DNA of 64,000 nt, taken from positions 124,001 through 188,000 of the forward strand of contig VWZW01001381.1 of NCBI GenBank assembly GCA_013397115.1. The letters run 5' to 3'. Source of the DNA: Edolisoma coerulescens. Its lineage: Eukaryota; Chordata; Aves; Passeriformes; Campephagidae. This document shows positions 13,001-24,398 of this stretch, in pieces (position 1 is the first letter of the stretch; every line of letters starts with the position of its first letter). The position numbers and the translations under genes are program-made. The notes below the pieces were generated by a model, which worked only from the letters and a program-made list of their open reading frames with translations, was not told the origin of the DNA and searched no databases.

Positions 13001-13450
13001 CTTCAGTTAATAATGTGGAGGAAAATGACTGTCCCAAAATTACCAAAAATCCTTGTTTTAGTGCCTGACTGAAGGGCTGGTGTGCATATTTTATTACTTG
13101 AACCCTGCCATGGGGAACTGCCTACTTTAACCCCTTCATAGGAGTGGAGGAACACAGCAGCTCGGGCACGGCAAAAGTGCTCTGCCCCACTCCATTCAGC
13201 AATGCGATGTGTAGTTAATGTAGCCAACACTGAAACTGCTTACATTAGCATAGGTCTGTGTGAGTGATAAACATTTTCTAGTGAGGAGATGCTTTGTTTG
13301 ACTGCAAATGACACATGCCCAGAAAGTGGTGTTTGCTGGAGCTGTAAGGGTGCTCTCCCAAAGCAATTAGATGTGTACTTCTGTACAACCTTCTTTTCAC
13401 CTCTGATGCCAGATTGTGACAACCGGAGTACCTGGGTAGCAATGACTGTA
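10046..13450. other. Non-coding stretch with one microsatellite
   Basis: No gene, RNA or interspersed repeat was recognised. It contains the GT microsatellite at 10609-10639 and a short AT-rich patch of alternating TATA/CATG words at about 12608-12640. Open frames are at most 118 codons and do not resemble known proteins. Confidence 0.5.
10609..10639. repeat. (GT)n microsatellite
   Basis: An alternating GT tract of about 31 bases, interrupted once by a GCAT at about 10625. Likely length-polymorphic. Confidence 0.9.
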
Positions 13451-13994
13451 TGTGGCACTGTGAACAGTGAGTTCCCACACCCCCTGCAGCCCTCCTATGT
13501 TTATGCATTTCCCCTGTTCCATATGCATTATGTTCTAGGGTGTTCCCCTCTCCTCAGTGCCCCATTGGTTGTCTGTAATCCCTCCTCTGTTCTATTCCCA
13601 TTGGCTGTTTCCCTGTCGACCCCTCCCATTTTTCCCTTTCCCTATTGGATTATGCCCTGCACCCCACCTCCCTTTGTCTCAGTATAAAAATGCCTGTACT
13701 TCCTTTATTCAGGGTCTTGCTGCCTTCCCATCTTCAGAAGATTAAACCTCCTGGCAGGCCTGGCAGGCCGCCTCTCTCCTCCTTTGTCTCTGCCGGTGCA
13801 CCTCCCACCAGCCTGGGGGAAGCCCCTTCGAGTGAGGAAGCTGCATTCTCAACCGCTTTTGTGTGTGTTCCTGCTGTGGCCAGGGCACAGCAGGCAGACC
13901 CCGGGCTCCCTTCATCCAGGCTCGCGAGCCCCCACAAGCAGCCGACCTGGCAGAGCTGCTGAAGACATCCTGGTAGCGTGGCCGTGCAGCCACA
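13451..13994 (+). mobile_element. Solo LTR of an endogenous retrovirus (family 1)
   Basis: The 544-bp element starts TGTGGC and ends GCCACA, a perfect 6-bp terminal inverted repeat with the TG...CA ends of retroviral LTRs. Inside, in promoter order on the plus strand, are three inverted CCAAT boxes (ATTGG at 13564, 13600 and 13644), a TATA box (TATAAAAA at 13683-13690) and an ATTAAA poly(A) signal (13741-13746), followed by a GC-rich U5-like part. The flanks (13445-13450 and 13995-14000) match at 4 of 6 bases, with two transition differences, as expected for a decayed 6-bp target duplication. No gag, pol, env or second LTR is seen nearby, so it is probably a solo LTR left by recombination. 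The family name is not known to me. Confidence 0.7.
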
Positions 13995-14734
13995 GCTGTG
14001 GGAGGTGGTTGTATGTTAGTGGTGAGTAAAATGGTTTCTGCGTATATGGCCCCTTGCACAGGATATGAGTTTGAGGCGGCAGAATTACCAGCGACCCTTT
14101 TGCAAGCCCATTTGGTACTTAGACTCGATGTTCAGTTTGTGGAGGGTGTTACCAATGGCACAGCAGATCCCACCACTGCGCAGGGAGGGTTATTCAGTAT
14201 GGCTGAAGAGTGCAGAAATAGTGTCCATGGCTGGCTTCCTTAGCCCATGGACAGTGTTGAGAACAAGTTTGACAGTGATGTCACTGCTGATGCTGGGAAC
14301 AAACAGCTTTAAGCATCTCTTCCAAGCCCTGTCCCCTTCTCTGTGTGCATCACATTGGGAAGGAGGCTGTAGCTTTTCTCTTCACCTGCCCAATGTTTCT
14401 GCTGCTCTGCTCACACCCACTCAGATACGTGGTGGTGATGTTTGTGGCCAGGCAGGCCTCTCCCCTCCCTCAGCTCAGTCAAAAGGCAATGTGAATCTGT
14501 GCTGCACTAGGTGACTGCGTGTCTGAGCCAATTCCTCAGTCAGCGGCTCCTGTGTAACTAACATGGCATTTTGACAGCTATTCAGGCCTTACCAACTAAG
14601 CTGTTTCAACACCCTGTCATCATGTGTTGCCAGGTGGTTGTAAAGCAAGCAGAGGTGTGCTGATACAAACAGAAGAATAAACATAGGAGGGAAGAAAGGA
14701 GCGGTGTAATTAATGAGGAGTGCAGAAATCATAG
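13995..14734. other. Non-coding stretch after the LTR
   Basis: A 149-codon frame at 14065-14514 does not resemble retroviral gag or any domain I know. No primer-binding site follows the LTR. I see no internal proviral sequence here. Confidence 0.45.
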
Positions 14735-14800
14735 AGGTCCAGTGAAGGGCAATTCAAATGATCCAAAGCAAGAGGGGCTGGGGAGCTGTCAGGGGATGAG
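14735..14800 (+). mobile_element. Possible degraded CR1 LINE fragment
   Basis: The words GAGGTCCAGTGAAGGGCAATTC and the following AAATGATCC (about 14735-14765) resemble the CR1 segment upstream of the 3' end, on the sense strand. The match decays after about 14790. The fragment is very old, or coincidental. Confidence 0.4.
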
Positions 14801-17800
14801 CAAGGTGCTGATGCATGGTGAGACTAGGGATGCTGGAGACTGAAGTGTAGGTAATAAACAGGTGCATGATGAATGATCAAGAACAGGCCAACAGACACTC
14901 CAAGTCAGCCTGGTACAAGAGAGGAAGTCTTAAAGGCTACATGCTTTTCCTTTTTGTGGATTAAAGGCACTCACATTTTTCACCCTGCAATTAATCAGTC
15001 CCTGGGATTTCCTCTTTTTGCATACATCAAATATATATAATGTAACAGATTTTGTGGAAAACCAGGCAGGTATTTATTAACAGCAAGGCTCCTAGGCAAT
15101 GCCCTTAGAGAGACTTGCAGCCCTTTTCCACATTACTCCAGCTGGTTGGAGTTCTCATGGCTCAAAACACCCCTCAGAGAGGAACAAATTCATCAATTCC
15201 CACCCGTCCAGACCAAAACCACTATCACAGTACAGCACAAGGAATAGTAAATTTACAGATTAGACATTAATGTAGGAGTGTTGTGCCCCAAGAAGAACTT
15301 GGTTGAAATTTACCAAGAGCAAAATTAAAAGCATAAATTAATCTCTAGTAGGGAGAGGAAGACATCAGAAGACTATATAATTATAGATAGTGTAGAGCTC
15401 AGGTAGGGAAGAAAAACTACTACCTCTCCTGCTGGTGTGTCTTAGGCCACAGGAAAGACAAGCTGCAGAAGAAGGAGGGTCTCCTCTCAGAGGGTGCATT
15501 GAGATGAGGAGGATGAGTCTAAAGCAGCCACCCAAAGCATGCTGACTGTTGGTATCTGCACACAACATGAACGGCACCTGTGTTACTGCTTTTTTGCCAT
15601 AAATCCTTGAGTGGAGACCACTCCACTTGAGTGGAGACTGTCGATGTCTGTGATGTGATTCTGTCACTGTTGACATTAACAAGAGGATGCTGTAGGTACC
15701 CTTTGGTGCTGCACCACCCAGCAAGGACCCTCCATGGTTATGTAAGCCATGAAGAAGGAGGAAAGGTAGCTGGAGCAGAGGAGCGTATCTGCTCCTTCTC
15801 TCCTCCATCTCTAAGGGTCTCTCTAGGCTCAGACTTCTCTTTCCGTGGTAGTTAAATAAGTCCTTGAGAGGGGCTAGGCAGTGGGTGTGCCATGACCACA
15901 GATTATCCCGCTGCTGAGTGGTCAGGAAAGCAGAGCAGCTGCCAGGGCACAGGTGCAAGGCTTGGGAAGGGGATCTCTACTCTGGGTCCCTGTGTTGGCT
16001 CTCCTGCCTCTTCCCCAGCTGGTGGGTTATGCCTCCTCTGGCAGTCTTGCTGTGCTAGCAGCTTTTCCCCATGTCTGGTGTGCAGGACTGATATGGCAGG
16101 GACGAGCTCTTGTCTATGTTCATGAAGGAGCAGGTGGGGACTTTGCTCTGTGCTGAGATTGTCTCCAAAGGTGTGCCACAGTACAAACACAGTGTGAGCC
16201 TCTTGAAATGAAACAATATGTTTTAGCCACCTATGTCACATTTGTAAGTACTTCAGTGGGGACTCAGTCCCTAGTGATGCTTTTATCTTCCAGTGGAAGA
16301 AAAGCAGAACTCAAAAGGGTAGGCTAAATGTTTTTAGAAACAAACAGCCATACAAAACCACATGGGCACTCTTGGAAATTAATCCCAAAACAAAAGCAAA
16401 CTCACCGAGTGGGTTAGCAACTAGAGGCAGCTCTGCATGGGAATTCCTTGCTCTTGGGAGTAACATCAGATCTATCCTCCTGGCAGGGTATATATGTGAT
16501 CAGCTGGTAAGGGCTAGAGTTGCTTTTCCTATTTGGATGGATTTAGACATTTTGCTTGCACTCCTGTACTGTTCTTACACCTAGACTTCAGCTACTTTTC
16601 TTTGTTAAATGCTGATGGGTCCTGAACGGAAACACTGGAAGGGAAGAATATTCCAAAGGGAACTGACACCTGGCATGACATCCCCTGGCACTACTCTTCT
16701 TGCGACAGGCACAGAGGAAACAAGAGACAGTTCAAAGCTCTCCTGTGTCCTTGTGGCTACAAGGATGGGGAAGCAGGTTTGCATGTCTGCTCGAGGAGAG
16801 CTGCAGCAGGGACAGTGCAAACAGACCCGGTCTGATGACCAGTTGTGTCTGCCATGCACACAGGTGATCCAGGCACTCAGCTATAAAAGTGAGGGGTTTA
16901 TGGATGTGCAGGAGGCAGAACTGATTAGGGGGAGAAGCCTTAGCTTTTCTTAATCCTGTAGAGGGGGTGCAAAGGGGCCTTGAGACATATATGCCTTTCA
17001 ACCTTGCTGCTTTCAAACACAAGGAAATACCTGAGTGCCTGAAAAACCTCTCTGTTTTCACCAGACTGTTTTCACATTGTAATATGGGAGTATAAGTGGC
17101 TCCTCAGTGACACACATTCTGGTTCCTATTTGTTAATGTGACATTTGGTTATTTTATCAAAACACTGAAGAGCATATCAAGCCTGTAATCAAAAATACTA
17201 CTAGAGATAATTTCAGTCCAGCAAACAAAAGTCAGACAGTGGGAAAAGGGTATTATTCTGATCAGCAAACTATTCCTGGTTTACCAAACTTGTCCTTTCT
17301 GGGCACTTTGGCCACTGGGTTGTTTCCAGAAGGTGGAGAACCTCATTTCATTCCATGAAGGACTGAGTTAGTTCTGCAGACACAGAGCAGCATTACTGAC
17401 ATTGTATGAGTCCTGGAAAAGGAGGTGAAATCTTCTGTTCCTCTCAGGGGGGTACCTCTGAGGGACATCACAGACATGCAACCTAGGTGTGGGTAGCAGA
17501 GGTGTTTTACCAGTCAGCCTTCCTCATTTCTTTCAAAATCTATTTGCCCTGCCCTTGGACCTTCAATCATGCTGTGATTTCATCACTGGCAGGCTGTGTT
17601 TTAAACCAGACTCATGCACAACCTTCTATTTCAAACTCTGTTGATGTAATTTGTCTTTATACAAACATGTCATGGTCACTTTTGCCACATGGTCTCATTT
17701 AGTGGTTATGACACATCTAATTCTTTCTCATTTCTCTAGCAAGTAACAGTTTGACCCTCTTTTTACAGAGGTCTTCTGTGTCTTCTGGCACATAGGTTTA

Positions 17801-18425
17801 TTTTGTAGCAACTTAAGTATTAATTAACCTTGGATCCAAAAACTTTTTAGACGATGGCAGAATTCCTGTTCAAGAATCTCTGAAATGGGGACTCTCATAA
17901 TGTGCTGTCAGGTATTTTGTTCTGTGCTAAGACAGATCACTTGAATCCAATAGAACTTCATCCATCCAGCGCTCTTGTCATTTGTATGGATTTCTCGTTT
18001 ACCCAATTCGACTCTGCATTGATGGTGTGCTTGGAATGACACATCAAAGAGGAACACACAAATGAATCACTGCTTATTAGGAATGCGCCCAAAACTTGGT
18101 ACAAAACCCCCGCAATTTTTTACTTTTATTAACCCTCACTCCTTGTTGTGCAAAGCTTGCTTCATAGAAATGAGAATACTTTTTTCCCATTTCATTCAAT
18201 CTGAACAGTGTCTAGACCATGGACAACCAGTAACCTCTAGGAACATCATGGATCCTTTGCCAATTTGTCTTTAGGATGTTTGTTGATGCCATAGATTGAC
18301 AGCCCTTCCAACAGCCCCTTCTCTGTGATCTCACACTAGCTAACACCTTGGACCGTCAATCTTCGAAGAGTAATCTTTGGCATCTTCTTTTACTTCCCCA
18401 AGGCTTTTCCTCTTGCCAGTTAGGT
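14801..18425. other. Non-coding stretch, no gene recognised
   Basis: Includes a small AT-rich patch with AATTAATC (about 14990-15045) and a 197-codon minus-strand frame (15365-15958) that has no recognisable domain and no supporting context. A short imperfect cruciform lies at 15608-15639. No other repeat was recognised. Confidence 0.5.
15608..15639. repeat. Short compound repeat (direct plus inverted)
   Basis: TTGAGTGGAGAC occurs at 15608-15619 and again at 15628-15639. Between them CTCCACT (15621-15627) is the reverse complement of AGTGGAG (15610-15616), giving a 7-bp-stem, 4-base-loop hairpin overlapping the direct repeat. Confidence 0.8.
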
Positions 18426-18862
18426 TCACAGAAGCACAGAACGTCTGAGGTAGGAAGGGACCTCAGAGGTTATCTTGTCCAGCCTCACTGATCAAGCAAT
18501 GCCAAGGGCCACCTTGAGCCAGTTGTCCTGGACCATACCCAGATGGCTTCTGAGTACCTTCAAGGATGAAGATGCTCCAGCCTCTCTGGGAAACCTGTGC
18601 CAATGCTCAGTCGCCCTCACGGTGAAGAAGTGTCTCCTGGTGTTCAGAGGAAACTTCCTGTGTTTCAGTTCGTGCCCATTGCCTCTGGTCAATGTGCACC
18701 ACTGAGAAGAGCCTGGCTCCATCTTCTTTGCACTCCCCTTTCAGCCATTTGTGCACATCCACAAGATGGCCCTGAGCCTTCTCTTCTTCAGGGTGAACAG
18801 CCACAGCGCTCTCAGCCTTTCCTTATATGAGGAGTTCAGTTGCAGCAACTCAGCTGCAACAA
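18426..18862 (-). mobile_element. CR1 LINE, 5'-truncated 3' end
   Basis: The plus strand reads as the complement of a CR1 3' region. It begins with decayed CACAGAA-type octamers (complement of the CR1 terminal repeat), continues with GGAAGGGACCTCAGAGGTTATC, and then runs through segments typical of avian CR1 (TTCAGAGGAAACTTCCTGTG, TTTCAGTTCGTGCCCATTGC, GAGAAGAGCCTGGCTCCATC, CCTGAGCCTTCTCTTCTTCAG). The element is therefore on the minus strand with its 3' end at 18426 and is heavily 5' truncated. It carries only a fragment of the old reverse-transcriptase frame end plus 3' UTR, and divergence looks high. Frames at 18475-18830 are by-products of this repeat. Confidence 0.9.
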
Positions 18863-21800
18863 AGCAGAAAGACCTCATGTAAGTATTACTTTACCCATTA
18901 TTTAAAGTCCTGCATTTTAGCAGATTTTTTTCCCATTACGAACATCTTTCAGGATTTCTAACTGCTTTTTTCACAGCAGTTCTTTTTTAAATAATTTTAT
19001 TCATTTGTTTGTTTATGCTCTATTAAACAGTCTTATCTTGGCATGCAGCAGAGGAAAATGCATAAAATTTTGTTGATGAGGAAAAAAAAAGGAAAGAAGG
19101 AATTTTTAAGAAAATACAGTCATAATCCTTTTGGTGGGTGCCAAAGGGAGCTCTGTTTCTCTGTGTAACATCCCAGGTCAAGCAGTAACGTCTTCACTGG
19201 CAACTCATTCTCTTAAGTACACCCAGGTGAGGCTGCCTACTACAAACTCTGCTTCTGTAATTGGTCTTGGTAAAGGCAAGGATGTTGGGCTTAGTTTTGC
19301 TACATGGACCTCCTGGGAGGCCATTTCAGAAAATTATTTTTATCAAAAAAAGTGCTTGCTGTGATGTAGATGTGCTTGGCTTGATCTGTCATGTTTCCTT
19401 TGCTTCTTTGTTTCTTTCTTTCTGTCAATCACAAACCAGTTTGTAGTAAATGCTGGTTTCAAAACAGCTATTTAAATCGTCAGCAGGGCTTTGTCCTTCT
19501 GAGACATTTAGTTAACTCATTTTACATTTCTTTCTGCTGAGAACAACATTTCTCTCCAATGGTTTTCTAGCATGCACAATGCAGTGCTGTTGTGCCTGGA
19601 TGCTGTTCTGCTGTGCTGAGGTTGTCTCTGCTTTAGTGCAAGACAGTCTAGCCACCGCTGTGTCCCTGCCCTATTTACCACGGCTTTTTTAATTAGGTGT
19701 GTATTCGTTCCTGCCGTGTTAGCTTGTGCTTCAGTCTGGGCAGTAAGTAACTTTAAGCAGTTGTCAGCTAGAGTGTTAAAACATTTATTTTTCACAAGTG
19801 CTGTGCAGTTGTGGTCACTGCTACAGACACATCTCAGCAGAGTTAATGTTAAAAAGCAAGCCAGCTCAGGCCTGGCAGTCATCTGATTCTGCCCACCAGA
19901 AGGACAGTCCTTGCTGCCATCACAAGTACTCATGGTGATTCCAAGGTCAGGTGATCAAGTCCCCTTCAGCTATTTTTGAGCATTAATAATATTTCAGACA
20001 GCCCACTTTTTAAAATTTTAAAATACTTCAGATGTGTACAATACTGTTTTATTTCCCTACTACTTTCTCTGATGGGATCATCAATGTTGTGGTCTGCTAG
20101 CTAGTTTATGCAGAAACAGGGCACCTTTCCCGAGTGGCATTCTCATCCAAAGCAGAAAATCCTCTAACAACTTCTGCCTTGCTGTTTGCACTCACTGCTG
20201 AATGGCAATCCTGCTGACAGGCACACGCTGGCATTGATAGCTAGCTTGCAGTGTTTTTCAGTGCCTGTGCATTTTTAGGCAAGATCTGTATTGCAGGCCT
20301 CCACTGCCTCTCAACCTGCCAGATCTCACCTCTGTCTGTGTAGCTGTACACGACATCTCCGTGACACAAACTGAAACTGGGAGTGGGACAACTTTGCTCT
20401 CATGACCAGCCCTGTGAGGATCAAACGCGAGCCCTCCAGAATGGCTTTCGTGAGCCGGAGGGTTGCAGTAGGCTGTAATATGTGGTGTCCTCTGCACAGT
20501 GGCACGAAGACACTGTGATCCCTAACTTGCCAGAGGTTTACACCTTCTCCTCCACCTGTTCTCTCTTCCAGGAAGAGAGATTCATGTGACCTCTCCTCCA
20601 TGTGGCACTGCAATGATGAGAGCTCATCTGTGTCAGTCTGCACATTTTGAAATGGTCCCCGTTGTGTGAAGGGAATTGGGAATACAGATGTGTAAACTCC
20701 ATTTGAAAGACCAGAGATCAGTTTCCTCTTTTGGCAGCTTCACATATCCCTTGTTGAACACTGATTTCTTTTATTGTATTTTACAGTCCAGGGTCTCATA
20801 TCACTGACATGCCTGCTGAGTATCTCAAGCAAGCTTCAGTCACCCAAAACACATTTGCAAATTTGCAAGGCACAGGATTGTTACAAATCTCTGTGCCTAA
20901 CTTTTCTCAAGGAAATTAATGTTTGTGACAGAGGTAGAAGACAGTGACCTGCCTCTCCCTCTCTCAGAAGCTGTCTGGGCATGGGGAATCAGTCATCACT
21001 CTTTTCCTAGGTCAAAAGAAAGCTCTGCCGTGTGGCTTTTGGAGCACAGTGAATGACTGGCTATGCTGAGAGCTGGACCTACCCCTGCACACAGTCTCTA
21101 CACCTTCTCACTTTCCTCCCCATACCTCACAAGCATCTGGAATTCCCCAGGTGTACTCTTCAATTCTTTCTCTTTTTGCCTCACTGCCGTGTGCCTCACA
21201 GGCTCTGACCTGGCTCTGCACACAGCTGACACACCGCTATCACTGCTGCCAAATTACCACCCTCACAGAGCTCAAACCATCTAACAGCACAGCTCTTTCC
21301 TGGCCACAAGTGACCTTGCCAGCTTCAGAGCCCTTCAGTACCCACGTGGACCTCCATCCTCCTCAGAGATGAGTGTCTTTCCCCTCTCTAGATTCTCAGG
21401 GCAGCTTGTGGGCTGTAGCTTTTGCAGCTGGCTGCAGGACCCAGAGATGGAGAATGCAGGATCTAAATATCTGCTTGCAAAAAAAGCTGCTGTAGCTGCC
21501 ACATGACACAGATCTCCTCTGATGGTAGATTTCACAGCCGCAAAGCATCAAGTAAGGGCAGCTCTGCTGTCTGCAGCTTTGCACGATGCAGCGGTGTGAA
21601 CAAGCCTGGGACATGGCTGCTGTGCTGTGTGACAGCCCTCAGCTCTATCAGCAGCAGTGTGAGCAAGTGCCAGAGGCTCAGGGCACCAGGGCAGCTGATC
21701 TCTAAGCAAGGTGAACAGCACGAGAACAAATGCAGCCTCAAAAGGACCAAGTCCCTAGGTGACCTGCCTGCTTGTATTACTGTATATGCTGGCATGTGAG

Positions 21801-24357
21801 AGCAGGGGTTCGGTGCTGGTGGAGGTGGTGCAGGGCTGCAGAGGCTCTTATTCAGGCTGGACTGATTGCAGGAACACGAGGTCCACTTAAACCTCAGATT
21901 CTCTTCATACCATGGTTGCCTTGTTCCTGCAAGGGAGGACTGGTCCTGCTGATCAGATCAGTGGTACTTGCAGGAAGGAGTTTTTGCTGTTGTGGTGAAG
22001 AAAGTAAAAAAAGGATGAACCCCCATCCCATACACAACAAAAAAAGAGAGCTCATGTGTTAAGAAGGAGAAAAAATGTATGGTCTCGTGGCAGGAGGGGG
22101 AATGGTGGCAGGGTGAACAGTGAAAATCCCAGGCAGGATGAACAATCTGTGTAGGGGCTGGAGAGCAAAGTGTCTATATAGTGGTCAGACACACGGGTTT
22201 CTGGAGCCTTTACCCAAACACCACAGTGCTGGGGCTTCCCTGGCCACCCTGCTGTGGTGCCACCAGCCCTCTGCTGCCACAGTGCCTGGGCTATCTGTCT
22301 CCGTCAACAGAGTTCTTTGAACAAAAGGCTTTTGAGGATGGACATCCTCCTGGCCTCTAGCAGTCATGCTTTTACTGGTACAATCTAGTACCTTTGCAGC
22401 CCTCCCTTGCCCACACGATCTGGAGAGCTGGACTTTACTTCACCCATTTTGCCCTGCTGCTGCTGTAGAATGACCCCACGGCAGTAAGTATGAGGCAATT
22501 CTTCAAGGGACTGAGCTGTGGAAGAGCCATGTAAGGCAGATATGTAGCTTTGACCCTCACCTCCTGCCTGCTGCAGCATCCAGGGTTTTCTGTACAGCCT
22601 CCTCTCTGAGCCCCAACCCAATTTTTCCTGCTTTCTCTGGAGATTTGTGTAAGGTGACAGCCCAAGGGCAAAGAGCTTCAGGACACAGTTTTCTGGCACA
22701 ACTGCTTCAAAGCTGCCTCAAAGGCTTCCTCATTGAAAACAAAATATGTGTTACGGAGAGCTTCCATGTTGTGAGGTTTTTTTCTGTTTTTCTTTTTCCA
22801 TTTTTCAAAATTGCTTGCTATAAAGGCTGATTCCTGGTTAGGAAGAAGCAGATGTGGAGAAGCCAAACTTGATGGACATTATGCTGGAGGAAACCTGTTT
22901 ATAAAAGGAGACATATCACTGCGTTTTCCAGCCTGGCATTCCCTTGGCCTACAAACGTGAGGGGAACTGGGACAGCACAGTGCAGCAAGACCCAGGACAT
23001 AAACCTCAGAGCATGGGAGTGTGTGCGTGGATTTCATTCAGTATGCTCTCCCACTATGCCAATAAGAGCATATTATGGCATATTCCTTGCCTATGGAAAC
23101 AACAGGAAGGCCCTGACATGAAAATGTGCAAAAAGATTTTTACAATCTGCCCTGACTACTGTTAGTGATTGATTAAGTCTGTTGAAGCCACTAACACCCC
23201 CACTGCCCATGGCAGAAGAGCTACCCTGAACAGTTCTCACAGAAAGAAAACCTTGAAAGTCAGAGAAGAGAGCTCAAATCCAGGAGGAAAGGGTCTGCAG
23301 GAGAGATAAAAGCTTTACTGAAGAGCTCTGAACAGACTGGAGGAGGTAAACCAGTTGTGGCTGTGGAGAAAAAGGTCTGACACTAGCAGAGAAAGGGTCA
23401 TGTGTGTGCCCATGTGCCCTTTGAACGTCTCAGAGGTGAGCTTGTCTCATCAGCTCTGAGGAGCAGGCTCAGAGGTGACCACCAGCGTGCAGGATCCCTC
23501 TGCCTTCCAGACACACAGCAGCTGTGACCTGCAGAGCTCAGCCCTCCCCACACAGGGGCTTGTAGGATGTCTCTTGCCAGCGTGCCTTTAACTGCCTTTA
23601 CCTTGCAGGGTCTGGCCACTCGGGCTGGGCTGGCAGCTCATACTCATGGAGGGATTTTGGCTCCTACCCAGAGTGTGGCTTACTTTTGAGTCTAGAAATG
23701 TGTAACAAAGCATGAATAGTAGCATTCCCTTCCCCACTCTGCTTATTAATGTCTAGGTGGCTCCAGGAGCAGACAGCTGAAGTCCTTGCAAGACACTGGC
23801 AACAGAATGAATAGGCTGCCTGTGGAGAAGCAGCTCAGACTCTGTTTTACCACCTCAGAATTCCCTCTTCCCTCTAATCCTTCTTTTATCTTCATGAGTT
23901 ACAAATGAGAGCTCTGAAAATGAAGGCACACAGCTGTACCAGAAGACAGGAAACTTAATTCCTCATGAAGAAAGAGGAGGGTCCAAGTCATGGATTTAAA
24001 ACCATGAGATGATTTCCACTCTTGAGACTTTACTTGCATTGTAGGCTCTCTGAGAACGTGCAGGGATTTGGGGCTTCATGGAGAATTTTTTTTGACACTG
24101 TGTTTCTGTTAGAAAACTGATTCGTGAGGCTCCTGTTGTTTGGCAGGAGTGTACCCAATTGGATAAATCCATGGATGGGACTCGGGCATGTTAAACATTT
24201 GTTTAGAAAAGCAATTGGCTGCTGCATTGCCCCTCACCTTGGCTTCCAGCCTCCTGCCTTTGAGTCCAGGAGCTTTAGCCAGGCTAGGAAACTTGTTTTG
24301 GGTTTTAGGTTTTTTTCTGTTTTGGTATCCAAAGGGTAGTTATCTCTTAGCCTTTTT
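18863..24357. other. Non-coding stretch, no gene recognised
   Basis: No repeats, RNA genes or CpG clusters were recognised. The largest frames (138 codons minus at 19517-19933, 105 codons minus at 20326-20643, 104 codons minus at 22385-22699) have no domain and overlap other open frames. AT-rich patches occur near 18900-19110 and 19980-20050. Confidence 0.5.
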
Positions 24358-24398
24358 CACAGAATCACGGAATGGTTTGAGTTGGAAGGGACCTCAAC
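24358..24398 (-). mobile_element. Very short CR1 LINE 3' tail
   Basis: About 41 bases match the complement of the CR1 terminus: two CACAGAATC/CACGGAATG octamer units, then GGTTTGAGTTGGAAGGGACC. The match ends abruptly after 24398, so this is an extreme 5' truncation or an eroded copy. Confidence 0.85.

Noticed and set aside
13447..14016. TGTATGT at both 13447-13453 and 14010-14016 as a target duplication of the first LTR
   Set aside because: Using it would leave the element without TG...CA ends. The boundaries TGTGGC (13451) and GCCACA (13994) fit LTR rules better.
15365..15958. 197-codon minus-strand open frame
   Set aside because: No recognisable domain, and open frames also exist on the opposite strand in the same interval.
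18475..18830. Overlapping frames of 65-77 codons on both strands
   Set aside because: These are translations of the decayed CR1 element, not host genes.
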